Of a stretch of DNA of 64,000 nucleotides, positions 6,961 through 16,631 are shown one piece after another. The position numbers and the translations under genes are program-made. The DNA lies in assembly GCF_012926505.1 (NCBI RefSeq), contig NZ_JABBNT010000002.1, forward strand, positions 496,001 to 560,000, read 5' to 3'. Position 1 is the stretch's first letter. Each line of letters starts with the position of its first letter. The notes under the pieces were generated by a model that did no database searches, was not told the origin of the DNA, and saw nothing but the letters and a program-made list of their open reading frames with translations. Origin of the DNA: Pacificispira spongiicola (GTDB taxonomy: Bacteria > Pseudomonadota > Alphaproteobacteria > UBA8366 > Aestuariispiraceae).

Positions 6961-9144
6961 CTATCCCAGTTTCGCGATCGCGGCGGACAGCATGGCCATG
7001 ACGCCGCCTTTCAACGTGCCGTTCAGGCCGCCTTCAAAAGTGCCGGACAGGCCCCCCTTGGAAGATAGCGACAGGCCGCCCTCTTCCTTCAGGCTCATCC
7101 CGCCCTTGATTTCGACCGACATGCCGCCCTCTTCCTTCAGCGACATGCCCGCCTTGCTTTCCGTCGTCATGCCGGATTTCAGGGACAGCTTCATCCCCGC
7201 ATCGTCGGTGACGTTCATTCCGCCCTTATTGGTCAGGTTCATCTCCGCCTCGTTATCGATATTCATACCGGCGGAATTGCTGATATTCTGGCCTGCGGTA
7301 TTGGCGATGTTCATCCCGGCGTCGCTGCTCATGCTCTGCCCGGCGGTCGTGTCGTGGTTTTGGCCCGCCTCCACCGTGATGTTCTGCCCGGCCTTGATGG
7401 AGATATTGCCGTCGACATCGATGGTCAGATCGCCGGAAACCTTCAACGTGTAATCACCCGTGACCGTATGCGTGAACCCGTCGCCGGTCGTATGGGTCTG
7501 CGACCCGTCGATTTTCAGCGTCCGGGTTCCCTTGACGTAGTGATCCTCGTTTCCGGTGTTGATCTTGGACGTCCGGTTGCCCTTCTCGACGGTCAGGATA
7601 TCGTCGGATTCATTGATCGTCGTCGTGCGTTGATTTTCGACGACGCTATTCCAGTCCTTTTGAGCGTGAAGGTAGACTTCCTCGTCGCCCGCCTTGTCCT
7701 CGAAGCGGAATTCGTTCGATCCGCCGCCCCCTTTGGAGGAATTGGATTTGATCGTCGCCTTCGTCTGGTCGTCCGGCAGGGTATAGGGCTGTACTTGTTC
7801 GCCGTTATAGACACAGCCGGTGATCAGCGGGCGGTCGGGGTCGCCTTCTAGGAAGGACACTACGACCTCCATCCCGATGCGCGGCAAAAACCAGCTGCCC
7901 CAGCTTTTCCCGGCCCAGCCTTGCGCCACCCGCACCCAGCAGGAGGTATTTTCGTCCTTCTTGCCTTCGCGGTCCCAGTGGAACTGCACTTTCACCCGGC
8001 CGAATTCGTCGGTCCAGATTTCCTCCCCCGCCTTGCCGGTCACGACGGCGGTCTGACTGCCATGGATGCGCGGACGGAAGGTCCGTCGGGACGGCCGATA
8101 GGCCAAATCCTTCGGGAAGGCCGTGAAATCGTTTTCAAACCCGTTTTCGGAGGCATTGATCGTCACCTCCCCCAAAACGTAATCCGCGTTCAACGATTCC
8201 CGACCGTGCCAGATCAGGGAAAAACTATAGCCCGCCGTGAAGGACTTGTGACTGCCGGACCCGGACAGGGATTTGGACCGGGCTTCGAATTCCTGAACAC
8301 GCAGATTGGCCCGCGTGTCCCCCAGCGTCTTGGCCGCATAGCCGCCCGGATACTCGTAGACTTCCATATCCGACCCGGTACCGTCGCCGTCCGCCGTCGT
8401 GGCCAGTTCCGTCGACGGCGTTTGAAAATTGTAGTCGTCGGCGGCGTAGTGGTCCGTCACCACCCGTTCCGAATAGGACAGCGAGAACAGCGCGTCCTCG
8501 TCTTCCCGCCCTTGGTGGCTGGTCGGGCGGTAGGTCGCGAAATCCAGGCCGGGACAGCCTTCATGCACATCGGCATCGTCGGCCAGAACCAGCGTATGCT
8601 TCCCGTCTTCGTGCCGATGGAAGAAGAAGATGCCTTCATCCTCCATCAGGCGCGACAGGAAGTCGTAAACGGTTTCATTGTATTGCACGCAATAGTCCCG
8701 CGTCTCATAGGCGGAACTGGTCTCCAGCGCGTAATCCGTGACGCCGATTTCCCCCAACAGCTGTTCGGCGATATCGGTGACGGACATGTCCTGAAAGATG
8801 CGGCAATCCATCTTGCGGGTGCCGAGCCACAGCTTGGGCCGGATCACCGCGCGGTAGGTCCAAAACCGGGCGTCGTAACCGCCTTGCGAGAATTCCGTGA
8901 CCAGACCGTCGATATAGCGCGTGGTCGATCCGTCCGCGTGGTGAATCGCGACCGTGACCGTCTGCCCCACAATAGCGGTGAAATCCAATTCCCCGTCTTC
9001 CGACACCATGTCGAGTTCAAAGACGAACAGATCCGACAGCGCCTCCCGCCCGCGCACCGCGCGCAGGATCAGCGCGTCGTCGCCCAGCGGCGTGGTGACG
9101 GCCAGATACGCATTCTCCTGGGAGAAACCGGCGGTCTCAGCCAT
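6961..9144 (-). CDS. vgrG: T6SS spike protein VgrG (TssI)
   Basis: 727 residues. The N-terminal gp27-like region carries the Rhs/VgrG features (LAVTTPLGDDALILRAVRG, EDEGIFFFHRHEDGKHTLVL). A gp5-like OB-fold follows (WVRVAQGWAGKSWGSWFLPR, RIGMEVVVSFLEGDPDRPLI). The C-terminal beta-prism needle ends in a regular eight-residue repeat array at residues 585-720. There is no recognisable effector domain after the needle. VgrG trimers form the puncturing tip on the Hcp tube. The start overlaps the end of tssH by 8 bases, and the MORN gene follows after 4 bases. Confidence 0.97.
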   Translation of the reverse strand: MAETAGFSQENAYLAVTTPLGDDALILRAVRGREALSDLFVFELDMVSEDGELDFTAIVGQTVTVAIHHADGSTTRYIDGLVTEFSQGGYDARFWTYRAVIRPKLWLGTRKMDCRIFQDMSVTDIAEQLLGEIGVTDYALETSSAYETRDYCVQYNETVYDFLSRLMEDEGIFFFHRHEDGKHTLVLADDADVHEGCPGLDFATYRPTSHQGREDEDALFSLSYSERVVTDHYAADDYNFQTPSTELATTADGDGTGSDMEVYEYPGGYAAKTLGDTRANLRVQEFEARSKSLSGSGSHKSFTAGYSFSLIWHGRESLNADYVLGEVTINASENGFENDFTAFPKDLAYRPSRRTFRPRIHGSQTAVVTGKAGEEIWTDEFGRVKVQFHWDREGKKDENTSCWVRVAQGWAGKSWGSWFLPRIGMEVVVSFLEGDPDRPLITGCVYNGEQVQPYTLPDDQTKATIKSNSSKGGGGSNEFRFEDKAGDEEVYLHAQKDWNSVVENQRTTTINESDDILTVEKGNRTSKINTGNEDHYVKGTRTLKIDGSQTHTTGDGFTHTVTGDYTLKVSGDLTIDVDGNISIKAGQNITVEAGQNHDTTAGQSMSSDAGMNIANTAGQNISNSAGMNIDNEAEMNLTNKGGMNVTDDAGMKLSLKSGMTTESKAGMSLKEEGGMSVEIKGGMSLKEEGGLSLSSKGGLSGTFEGGLNGTLKGGVMAMLSAAIAKLG
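6985..7392 (-). repeat. Octapeptide tandem-repeat array in the VgrG needle
   Basis: Seventeen consecutive eight-residue units encode the needle end (residues 585-720). Examples are AGQNITVE, AGMNIANT, AGQNISNS, AGMNIDNE, GGMNVTDD, AGMSLKEE, GGMSLKEE and GGLSLSSK. The pattern is (A/G)G-hydrophobic-x-hydrophobic-x-x-x, as expected for a triple-stranded beta-helix shaft. Later units drift from Asn-rich to Glu/Lys-rich and then to small residues. Confidence 0.85.
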
Positions 9145-11803
9145 TATCGAAGCTCACCACGAAGCCGGATCCGTCCAGGGTGACTCGCGCCGCCGTGAAG
9201 GGCGCGTCTTCCGCCATACGCGCGAGAACCGCGTCGGCCAGCTTGGGCAGCAGGTTTTGGGTCAGGATGGAATCGATGGCCCGCGCGCCGCTTTCGACCT
9301 CGCCGGAACGGGCAACGACCGCCTCCTTTACCGTCGGGTCCAGGATCAATTCCGCGCCGTTGTTTTCCGCGAAGCGCTTCGCAATACGGTCCAGTTTCAA
9401 ATCGACAATCCCGGCGATCTGGTCCTGGCCCAACGGCAGATAGGGAATGACCGTCAGACGGCCCAGGAAGGCAGGTTTGAACCGGGTCAACAATTGCGGG
9501 CGGACCTTCGCGATCAAATCGTCCAGCGATGTCGGCTGGTCGGAGAAAGCGGCATCCAGGATCACCTGATCGCCCAAATTGCTGGTCAGGATCAGGACCG
9601 TGTTCCGGAAATCGACCTCGATCCCCTCCCCGTCTTCCATCTTGCCCTTATCGAAGACCTGGAAGAACAGTTCCATCACGTCGGGATGGGCCTTTTCCAC
9701 TTCGTCCAGCAGGACGACGGAATAGGGATTTCGGCGCACGGCCTCCGTCAGGACGCCGCCCTGACCATAGCCGACATAGCCCGGCGGCGCGCCTTTCAAG
9801 GAGGATACGGTATGCGCCTCCTGAAATTCGGACATGTTGATGGTGATCAGATTGCGTTCCCCGCCATACAGCAATTCGGCAAGGGTCAGCGCGGTTTCGG
9901 TCTTCCCCACGCCGCTGGGCCCCGCGAACAGGAAAACGCCGACCGGCTTCGTCGGGTCGTCCAGTCCGGCCCGATAGGTACGGATACGCCGCGCCACCAT
10001 GTCCAATGCATGGTCCTGACCGACGATGCGTTGCTTCATACGCTGTTCCAGGTCGATCACGCCCTGGATGTCGTCGCGCATCATCCGGCCCACGGGAATA
10101 CCGGTCCAGCCAGCGACGACGGAGGCGACGGTATCCCCATCGACCTCGACCGGCACCATGGCGGTTTCGCCCTGCAGGCCCTTCAACTTATCGCGCAATT
10201 CGGCATAGGCCGGTCCCGGCGGTTCTCCCTCCAGGCGTTTGGACAGCAGGCCGGTCATTTCCGACACGATGTCGCGTTCCGCCTCCCATTCGCCGGTCAG
10301 GCGGGCAAGATCGCCCTCCGCGTCCTTGCGGTCTGCTTCCAACGCCGCCAGACGGACCGCGTGATCGTCTTCCAGCACCCGTTCGCGGCGCAGGATATCG
10401 ATTTCGACGGTCAGGCGTTCCATGCGACGGGCCGCGGCCTCGACTGCCGCCGGACGGTCCGCCTGGGCGACCGCGACACGGGCGCAGGCGGTATCCAGCA
10501 CACCGATGGCCTTGTCCGGCAATTGCCGCCCGGCGATGTAGCGCGCGGACAGGGACACGGCCTCCGATATCGCCTCATCCAGGATGCGGACCTTGTGGTG
10601 TTCCTCCAGTCGCCTTGCGAGGCCGCGCACCATGGCGACGGCGCGAACCGGGTCCGGTTCGTCCACCTTCACGACTTGGAAACGGCGGGCGAGCGCCGGG
10701 TCCTTTTCGATGTATTTCTTATATTCCGCCCAGGTCGTAGCCGCGACGGTCCGCAATTCACCCCGCGCCAAGGCGGGTTTCAGCAGGTTCGCCGCATCGC
10801 CCTGCCCCGCCGCGCCGCCCGCGCCGATCAGGGTATGCGCCTCGTCGATGAACATGACGACGGGACGCGGGGACGCGCGGACCGCGTCGATCACGGATTT
10901 CAGGCGTTCCTCAAATTCCCCTTTCATGGAGGCACCCGCCTGCAACAGGGCGAGGTCAAGGACGCGCAGATCGACTTCCTTCAACGGTTCCGGCACGTCG
11001 CCATCGGCGATGCGTTGCGCCAGACCTTCGACCACGGCGGTCTTCCCGACCCCCGCTTCCCCGGTTAGAATCGGGTTGTTCTGGCGCCGTCGCATCAGGA
11101 TATCGATCATCTGCCGGATTTCGCCGTCGCGCCCGACAATCGGATCGATCGCACCGACCAGGGCCTGATCGGTCAGCGATACCGTAAAGAGGTCGAGCGC
11201 ATCCGCGCCCTTGTCTTGGGTGCCTTCGGTTTCCGCCGGGGCTTCGGGGGCCGCCTTGGCTGCCTCTCGCCGCCGTTCGCGGGCCGCCTTCGCGTCGGCC
11301 TTGCTGGCCTCCACGGCGCTGGGCATGGCCTCCTTGGACGCGCCGATGATCGACTTCCAACTGTCGCGCAAGCCGTCGCGGGGAATACCGGTAAAGGCGG
11401 GAGCCCCCTCGACCAGAGACCCACGGATCGATTCCGTATCCAACGCGGCTTGCAGCAAGGCCGCCGACCGCGTCGCCGCCTGCCCCAGCGTCAGGGAGGA
11501 AAACACCCAGGCTTCCTGCAAAAGATCGGCAATCTGCGGCGACAGCGACGGAGTGCGGCTGTTCCCGCGCCGGAAATGGTCGATCGCGTCCTGCAGGTCG
11601 GCCATCACGTCGGCGATTTCGACGCCATGCGCCTTCAGTCCCTGGACGGCGTCCGTATCCGGCTGCTCCAGCAGTTTCAGGAGGACGTGTTCAACCTCCA
11701 CATTGAAATTGGTTTGCTGAACGCAGAGTTGCGCGGCCCCTTCCAGCGCCTTCTTGCAGGCGGGGTTGAGCTTCCCCACCAGCGTCTTCATGTCGAGCTG
11801 CAT
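9137..11803 (-). CDS. tssH: T6SS sheath-recycling AAA+ ATPase TssH (ClpV)
   Basis: 888 residues from the ATG at 11803, which follows GAGGAG 10 bases upstream. A GTG at 11821 would add six residues. An N-terminal Clp_N domain is followed by a ClpV-specific Ala/Glu/Lys linker (about 175-205). The first AAA+ module has Walker A GEAGVGKT (about Lys254) and Walker B VVMFIDEAHTL. A coiled-coil middle domain precedes the second AAA+ module, with GPSGVGKT (about Lys634) and SVVLLDEVEKAH. It disassembles contracted TssBC sheaths in the cytoplasm. The final 8 bases overlap vgrG. It is separated from tssG by an FAD oxidoreductase gene. Confidence 0.96.
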   Translation of the reverse strand: MQLDMKTLVGKLNPACKKALEGAAQLCVQQTNFNVEVEHVLLKLLEQPDTDAVQGLKAHGVEIADVMADLQDAIDHFRRGNSRTPSLSPQIADLLQEAWVFSSLTLGQAATRSAALLQAALDTESIRGSLVEGAPAFTGIPRDGLRDSWKSIIGASKEAMPSAVEASKADAKAARERRREAAKAAPEAPAETEGTQDKGADALDLFTVSLTDQALVGAIDPIVGRDGEIRQMIDILMRRRQNNPILTGEAGVGKTAVVEGLAQRIADGDVPEPLKEVDLRVLDLALLQAGASMKGEFEERLKSVIDAVRASPRPVVMFIDEAHTLIGAGGAAGQGDAANLLKPALARGELRTVAATTWAEYKKYIEKDPALARRFQVVKVDEPDPVRAVAMVRGLARRLEEHHKVRILDEAISEAVSLSARYIAGRQLPDKAIGVLDTACARVAVAQADRPAAVEAAARRMERLTVEIDILRRERVLEDDHAVRLAALEADRKDAEGDLARLTGEWEAERDIVSEMTGLLSKRLEGEPPGPAYAELRDKLKGLQGETAMVPVEVDGDTVASVVAGWTGIPVGRMMRDDIQGVIDLEQRMKQRIVGQDHALDMVARRIRTYRAGLDDPTKPVGVFLFAGPSGVGKTETALTLAELLYGGERNLITINMSEFQEAHTVSSLKGAPPGYVGYGQGGVLTEAVRRNPYSVVLLDEVEKAHPDVMELFFQVFDKGKMEDGEGIEVDFRNTVLILTSNLGDQVILDAAFSDQPTSLDDLIAKVRPQLLTRFKPAFLGRLTVIPYLPLGQDQIAGIVDLKLDRIAKRFAENNGAELILDPTVKEAVVARSGEVESGARAIDSILTQNLLPKLADAVLARMAEDAPFTAARVTLDGSGFVVSFDNG

Positions 11804-11889
11804 CGCCCCGAAACTCCTCACCGTTCAGGGGAAAGAGTCCGGCGCGATTCGACGTTCGATGCAAGGAAACCCTTGGTTACTGTCCGGCC

Positions 11890-13215
11890 CTAAACCTCCG
11901 CCGGGGCCAGTGACGTGCCGTCGAAGAAACGCCCGTAGCGGAAGGGCGACGGGTCGACGCAGGACGCATGCCCGGTGACCATATCGGCGGCCAAGCGCCC
12001 CGCCCCCGGCCCGATGCCGAAACCGTGCCCGGAGAAACCGGACGCCAGGAACAGGCCGGGCAGTTTGTCCATCGGCGCAATGCAGGGAACGGCGTCCGGC
12101 GTGGCGTCGATCATGCCCGCCCAATATTCCTCCACGCCCAGATCCTTCAGCACCGGGAAGCGTTTCTTGAAATCCGCCAGACCAGCATCCAGGATTCCGC
12201 GATCCGCCGCCGGGTCCAGGACGCGGACCTTTTCGAACGGGCTTTCGCGATCCAGGGACCAATTGGACCCCCGGAACAGTTCCTGAAAGAATCGGCCATC
12301 CAGACGCAGCTTGATCGTGTCCTTTTCCGCCTGGAAGGACTCCCAGAACTTTCCCATCCAGCGAATCGCGTCCGGCACGATGTAGAAGGTGGAATCGAAA
12401 CCGCGCGACAGCGAATATTTTCCGTCTTCCCGGCGCCGGATCGAAAATTCCGGCGTGGACAGGCCGCCCGCCAGAACTTCCGGCCCCGCCGTCGTGCGCA
12501 TGACGGACGATTTCACGCTCAATTGCGGGAAGGCGATGCCGTGGCGCTTCAGGAACAGGGACGACCACGCGCCCCCGGCCAGCAGCACCGCATCGCAGGC
12601 AATCCTCCCCCGTTCGGTTACGACGGCGGAAACATGTCCGGCGGCGGTTTCCAGCCCCCGCACGGCGCAGCCCGTCAGGACGGAAACGCCCTGCCGCTGG
12701 GCCGCCGTGGCGATGGCCGGCGCCGCCTTTGACGGTTCCGCCCTGCCGTCGCTGGCGGTCCAGAGCCCGCCTGGATAGTCGCTTTCATATCCGGGGATAT
12801 GGGCTTTCAATTCGTCCCGGCTTAACACGCGGGTGTCGAGCTGATATTCCTTCGCGATCTCGGCCCATCTTTCGTACTGCGCCAGTTGCGCCTCGTCTTT
12901 CGCGACATAGGCGACCCCCGCCTGCCGAAAGCCTGTATCGCCCTCAATCTCTTTGTCCAGACCGCGCCAGATGCGCATGGATTCAAGGATCAGCGGCAGT
13001 TCCTTCGGATCGCGGCCCTGCTGACGGCAATATCCCCAATTTCGCGAAGACTGCTCGCCACCGATCACGCCCTTTTCGCACAGCGCCACACTGAACCCAC
13101 GCCGCGCCAGGAACCAGGCGGAAGAAACGCCGATAATGCCGCCGCCGATAACGACGACATCGACTTTCGCGGGAAGGGTTTCTGACGAGTGTACAGGATC
13201 GACCGGCGGGGACAT
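11890..13215 (-). CDS. FAD-dependent amine/D-amino-acid oxidoreductase (DAO family) inside the T6SS cluster
   Basis: 441 residues. The N-terminus has the Rossmann dinucleotide motif VDVVVIGGGIIGVSSAWFLARR and the downstream NWGYCRQQGRD seen in DadA-like enzymes. The C-terminus has the family signature LFLASGFSGHGFGIGPGAGRL. Such enzymes oxidise secondary amines or D-amino acids with FAD; the substrate cannot be read from sequence. It has its own good ribosome site (TTGGAGACAAC) and lies between tssG (82-base gap) and tssH (86-base gap) in the same direction, so it is probably co-transcribed. It is not a known T6SS component. Confidence 0.88.
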   Translation of the reverse strand: MSPPVDPVHSSETLPAKVDVVVIGGGIIGVSSAWFLARRGFSVALCEKGVIGGEQSSRNWGYCRQQGRDPKELPLILESMRIWRGLDKEIEGDTGFRQAGVAYVAKDEAQLAQYERWAEIAKEYQLDTRVLSRDELKAHIPGYESDYPGGLWTASDGRAEPSKAAPAIATAAQRQGVSVLTGCAVRGLETAAGHVSAVVTERGRIACDAVLLAGGAWSSLFLKRHGIAFPQLSVKSSVMRTTAGPEVLAGGLSTPEFSIRRREDGKYSLSRGFDSTFYIVPDAIRWMGKFWESFQAEKDTIKLRLDGRFFQELFRGSNWSLDRESPFEKVRVLDPAADRGILDAGLADFKKRFPVLKDLGVEEYWAGMIDATPDAVPCIAPMDKLPGLFLASGFSGHGFGIGPGAGRLAADMVTGHASCVDPSPFRYGRFFDGTSLAPAEV

Positions 13216-13297
13216 GTTGTCTCCAAAACTGTTACGGATTGAGGAATTGCCGCAAGATGGCGGGACTCATTCTCTTTCGCAATGGTTTGGTGATGGA

Positions 13298-14356
13298 TCA
13301 GGTGGCGGTAAGTGCGGCCTTGCCCCGGACACGGACGATGACCTGTTCGTCCTGGTCCGATGCCGCCTCGCTCCGCAGCCAACTTGTCCAACCCAGGCGC
13401 AGATCGCCGCCCAGGCGGCTTCGCGGTACCGCCTCCTTCTTCGCCACCAGACGGGCGGTGAAATCGTATTCCGGCGAGACATAGAACATGATGAGCGCCA
13501 GAAGCGGCGCATGACGGCTGCCGCCCGGAAGGAAGCTTTCGAAGATGTCTCGATCCAAAGGCCCGATGCGCAGTTCCAGCCCTGCCTGCTGGTTCCAGTA
13601 ACGCCGTCCCAGAAAGGCGGATTGCCCCAGGACGTTGTTCGATCCGGTCTTCGTGCCGATCCGGGTTTCGTCGCCCGGTTCGATTTCCATCCAATTGCCG
13701 ACGAACTGGCGCAACGTCACCGGCAGACCGTAATAATCGGATACGATGCGCTCCAGTCCCAGGGCGGTGCGCGGACGGTGCACGAACAACCCGGCATATC
13801 GCAGCAACGCCCTATCATCGACGGACATTCGATTGCGCAGCCCATCCGTCCCCAGCCCCAGAAAGGCCCGCAGATAGGACGCGATCCTGGTTTCATGCGG
13901 CGGATGCGTATCCAGACCGATACGATGCGCCTTGCGCACCCGCACCATGATGGAGGCCAGCCGATGATTGAAAATATCCAGAAAGGCGCGCCAAGCCGTG
14001 TCCTTTTTGGAAATCCGGCGTAGCAGGCGTTCAGTGAAAGGGCGCGGCAACGGTCCCATCGCCCCCGCTAGCCCCATGAAGCGGACGGTCATATCGTCCG
14101 GCACCTTTTCCGATCGGGGGAAGTAGGACTTGATGGAACTGGGTGGAAAGGCCAGCGACGGATCGGCCTGAAAATGCACGGCCTCCTTACGCGGGTCGTT
14201 CCCCTCGCCGACCGGCACGGATCGCGACGCCGGATCGATACCCACCCCGCGCATCATCTCCACCAGCCGCACCGCCTGATAGAAATCGAAGCGGTAGGGT
14301 CGATTATGCAGGTCCTCGATCAGAGGAGGACTTGATCGCCGGCCCTTGGCGGCCAT
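13298..14356 (-). CDS. tssG: T6SS baseplate protein TssG
   Basis: 352 residues from the ATG at 14356, preceded by GGGGAG at 8 bases; a GTG at 14365 is an alternative. The N-terminus has the family pattern PYRFDFYQAVRLVEMM, followed by VHFQADPSLAFPPSSI. Near the C-terminus is the conserved GPLDRDIFESFLPGGSRHAPL region. TssG binds TssF and TssE in the baseplate wedge. The start overlaps the end of tssF by 37 bases, which implies coupled translation. Confidence 0.95.
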   Translation of the reverse strand: MAAKGRRSSPPLIEDLHNRPYRFDFYQAVRLVEMMRGVGIDPASRSVPVGEGNDPRKEAVHFQADPSLAFPPSSIKSYFPRSEKVPDDMTVRFMGLAGAMGPLPRPFTERLLRRISKKDTAWRAFLDIFNHRLASIMVRVRKAHRIGLDTHPPHETRIASYLRAFLGLGTDGLRNRMSVDDRALLRYAGLFVHRPRTALGLERIVSDYYGLPVTLRQFVGNWMEIEPGDETRIGTKTGSNNVLGQSAFLGRRYWNQQAGLELRIGPLDRDIFESFLPGGSRHAPLLALIMFYVSPEYDFTARLVAKKEAVPRSRLGGDLRLGWTSWLRSEAASDQDEQVIVRVRGKAALTAT

Positions 14357-16134
14357 CGCTTCCACTCCCCGTCACGTTGTTGGGACTTCACGGTCAGGCG
14401 CGAGAAGGCATTGACCGAGGCATAGAGGCTCAAGAACCGGTCGAGGACGGAGGCCAGCAGGATTGCGCTGGACCCGACGAAGGCGCGTTCGTCGACGGTC
14501 AGTTCGACATCGACGCCACGCGCGAAACCGCGCCAGACATCCTGCCCCATGCGGGCGACCGCGCGGCGGCAATCCATACCGACCAGCCCGTTGATCTGCT
14601 GTTCCGTGCCGGGCGCCGCGTCATTCGCATACAGGCGCAGAATTTCGCGCAGGGCTTGAAGCGACCCGTCGAACTGGCTGAGCGACAGATAGTTCAGCGA
14701 CAAATGAGAGATCAGCCGCCACAGGGTTTCGCCCCCAACCGGCGGTTCGACCTGCGCCGTCGGTTTGTAGAGGACGGATATCCCGGAAACCGGCGCGCTG
14801 ACTTCCGTCTGCAATTCCGCCCCGGCGCGCAATTGTTCGGCAAGGCCGCGATTGGTGCAAAGCGTATGGGCGAACAGCGTCGTCGTCGCGGGCTGGGTCG
14901 GCCGGTAGTCCAAATCGACGAAGGATAGATAGACATCCGTCCCCTTTAAATCCGCCCGCGCCGTCGCGTCGCGCCGTGCGAACCAGAATGCCTGCGCATC
15001 GCGGCCCTTGGCTTCATGATTGAAGGAAAAGAACGGTTCGACGCGGAAGGAATCCGCCTGTTCCTGGTTGCTGGCCGTCACACTGACGATGGAATGGATT
15101 TCCGTCACCGTTTCCCGCCGCCGGTCGCCGACCAATCTGTATTCCGGTTGCCGCCCGTCGATGCGGATCGGTTCCGACGTCTTGCGGAACAGGTTGACGA
15201 TCGGCGTGGTGAAGGGTCGGAACATATCCGGTTCGACGGACAGGCTGCGCGGCGGCGCGCCTTGCAACAGGATCAGAATATCCAGCGTCTTTTCGGCCCT
15301 CGCCTTGGACAGGCCGTCGATATCGAAATACAGGAACTTCTCCGGGAAGGTGAAGTATTCCCGCAGCAGGTGATAGGCGGGCTGGCCATGGTCCGGCACG
15401 GGGATCACCGCCTCGTCCCGTTCGAAACCGACCTGGCGGATCGGATTGCCCGGCAGGATCGTTGGCGCGTCCCGTCGGCCGTCGGCAATCAGCGCCACGC
15501 CCTTCGCATTGACGAACAGAAGCTCGTAGAGCGCGTCGCTGACAACCTTGTCGCCATGCAGATGCAGGCGCAGGCTATCCATGCCCAACGTGGACAGGGC
15601 ATCCGCCTGCGTCCGGATCCGAAGGCGCAAGACCGAATGCACATCGACACGGTCGTCCAGAAAATCGTACCGGTCGGTCGATTCAATCGCCGCCTCGTCG
15701 ATTTCGATGGGCCATAGGGTGACCGGATAGACGCTGCGAAAACGGCAGGTCATGCCGTTCGGCGCTGTCGCGAAAACCTCGCTGCCCTTCGGCAGTTCGT
15801 ATCCGTCGGTCAGCTTGCCGCGCAGGCTGTCGACATTGAACTGCGCGATCGAAATCGATGGGATCGGCTGCGTGAATTGGGGATACAGGATTCCCAACAA
15901 TGCCTGCGGGATTTGCGGAAATTCCGCGTCGATATTCTGCTGAATGCGCCCGGTCAGGAAGGCGAAGCTCTCGATCAGGCGTTCGACATGGGGGTCGGGC
16001 GATTCCGACCCGCCGATATCCAACCGCGCCGCGATCTTCGGATAGGTATCGGCGAAGGCCTGCCCCATACGGCGCAGATATCCCAGTTCCCGCTGATAGT
16101 GGGTGAGTTGCGCATCCCTGCTGGACCCGGCCAT
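14320..16134 (-). CDS. tssF: T6SS baseplate protein TssF
   Basis: 604 residues, the usual TssF length. The N-terminal signature YQRELGYLRRMGQAFADTYP and ESFAFLTGRIQQNIDAEFPQ are clear, as is LLGILYPQFTQPIPSISIAQF. TssF forms the core of the baseplate wedge with TssG and TssK. It follows tssE by 6 bases and overlaps tssG. Confidence 0.96.
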   Translation of the reverse strand: MAGSSRDAQLTHYQRELGYLRRMGQAFADTYPKIAARLDIGGSESPDPHVERLIESFAFLTGRIQQNIDAEFPQIPQALLGILYPQFTQPIPSISIAQFNVDSLRGKLTDGYELPKGSEVFATAPNGMTCRFRSVYPVTLWPIEIDEAAIESTDRYDFLDDRVDVHSVLRLRIRTQADALSTLGMDSLRLHLHGDKVVSDALYELLFVNAKGVALIADGRRDAPTILPGNPIRQVGFERDEAVIPVPDHGQPAYHLLREYFTFPEKFLYFDIDGLSKARAEKTLDILILLQGAPPRSLSVEPDMFRPFTTPIVNLFRKTSEPIRIDGRQPEYRLVGDRRRETVTEIHSIVSVTASNQEQADSFRVEPFFSFNHEAKGRDAQAFWFARRDATARADLKGTDVYLSFVDLDYRPTQPATTTLFAHTLCTNRGLAEQLRAGAELQTEVSAPVSGISVLYKPTAQVEPPVGGETLWRLISHLSLNYLSLSQFDGSLQALREILRLYANDAAPGTEQQINGLVGMDCRRAVARMGQDVWRGFARGVDVELTVDERAFVGSSAILLASVLDRFLSLYASVNAFSRLTVKSQQRDGEWKRWPPRAGDQVLL

Positions 16135-16140
16135 GGTGCC

Positions 16141-16614
16141 CTATCCTTCCATATCCGGATCGGCGGTGCCGTCGATCCTCGCCGGGAACGAAATCGGCTC
16201 TATCGTCTCCCCGAAGCGAAGCCCGCCCGACACGACGAGGTCGAGACGCCCCGTCCGGCTCTGAACCGCCTCCACCGTCACGGCGACCTTTGTCAGGCGC
16301 GGTTCATAGGCCGCGATGGTCCGCGCGACGTGACGCGCGATCTTTTCCCGGTCGCGCATATTGTTGGTGAACAAGTGACTGAGGTCGACCAAGCCGAAAT
16401 CGGGCACGCCGCGGTCGTCGTAATCGATTTCGTCTTCCGTCCAGCCGCAGCGCGTATTGATGATCGTATGAACTTCACGGCGAACGGACGTCGCCAAACC
16501 ATCCAAGTCCAAGACGCGTCGGGGGACGGGTTCGCTAGGCACGCCGGGATTGTCGTCGGTCAATCGGTCGAACAGGGGAACCGGGGCACCTGTCGTTTTC
16601 CGCAGGGAAGCCAT
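16141..16614 (-). CDS. tssE: T6SS gp25-like baseplate protein TssE
   Basis: 157 residues from the ATG at 16614, which follows a strong GGGAGG; a TTG at 16635 is less likely. The protein has the gp25/TssE pattern: LFDRLTDD near the start, VRREVHTIINTRCGW, GVPDFGLVDLSHLF and the basic region RHVARTIAAYEPRL. TssE nucleates sheath assembly at the baseplate. It lies 17 bases after the unknown 186-residue gene and 6 bases before tssF. Confidence 0.93.
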   Translation of the reverse strand: MASLRKTTGAPVPLFDRLTDDNPGVPSEPVPRRVLDLDGLATSVRREVHTIINTRCGWTEDEIDYDDRGVPDFGLVDLSHLFTNNMRDREKIARHVARTIAAYEPRLTKVAVTVEAVQSRTGRLDLVVSGGLRFGETIEPISFPARIDGTADPDMEG

Positions 16615-16631
16615 GCGTCCTCCCAATCCGG

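Noticed and set aside
7354-7851. Plus-strand frame opposite the VgrG needle as a repeat protein
   Set aside because: Its apparent periodicity is only the complement of the octapeptide repeats in vgrG.
8954-11068. 704-codon open frame on the plus strand opposite tssH
   Set aside because: Complement of clear ClpV coding sequence with both Walker motifs; low-complexity composition typical of a shadow.
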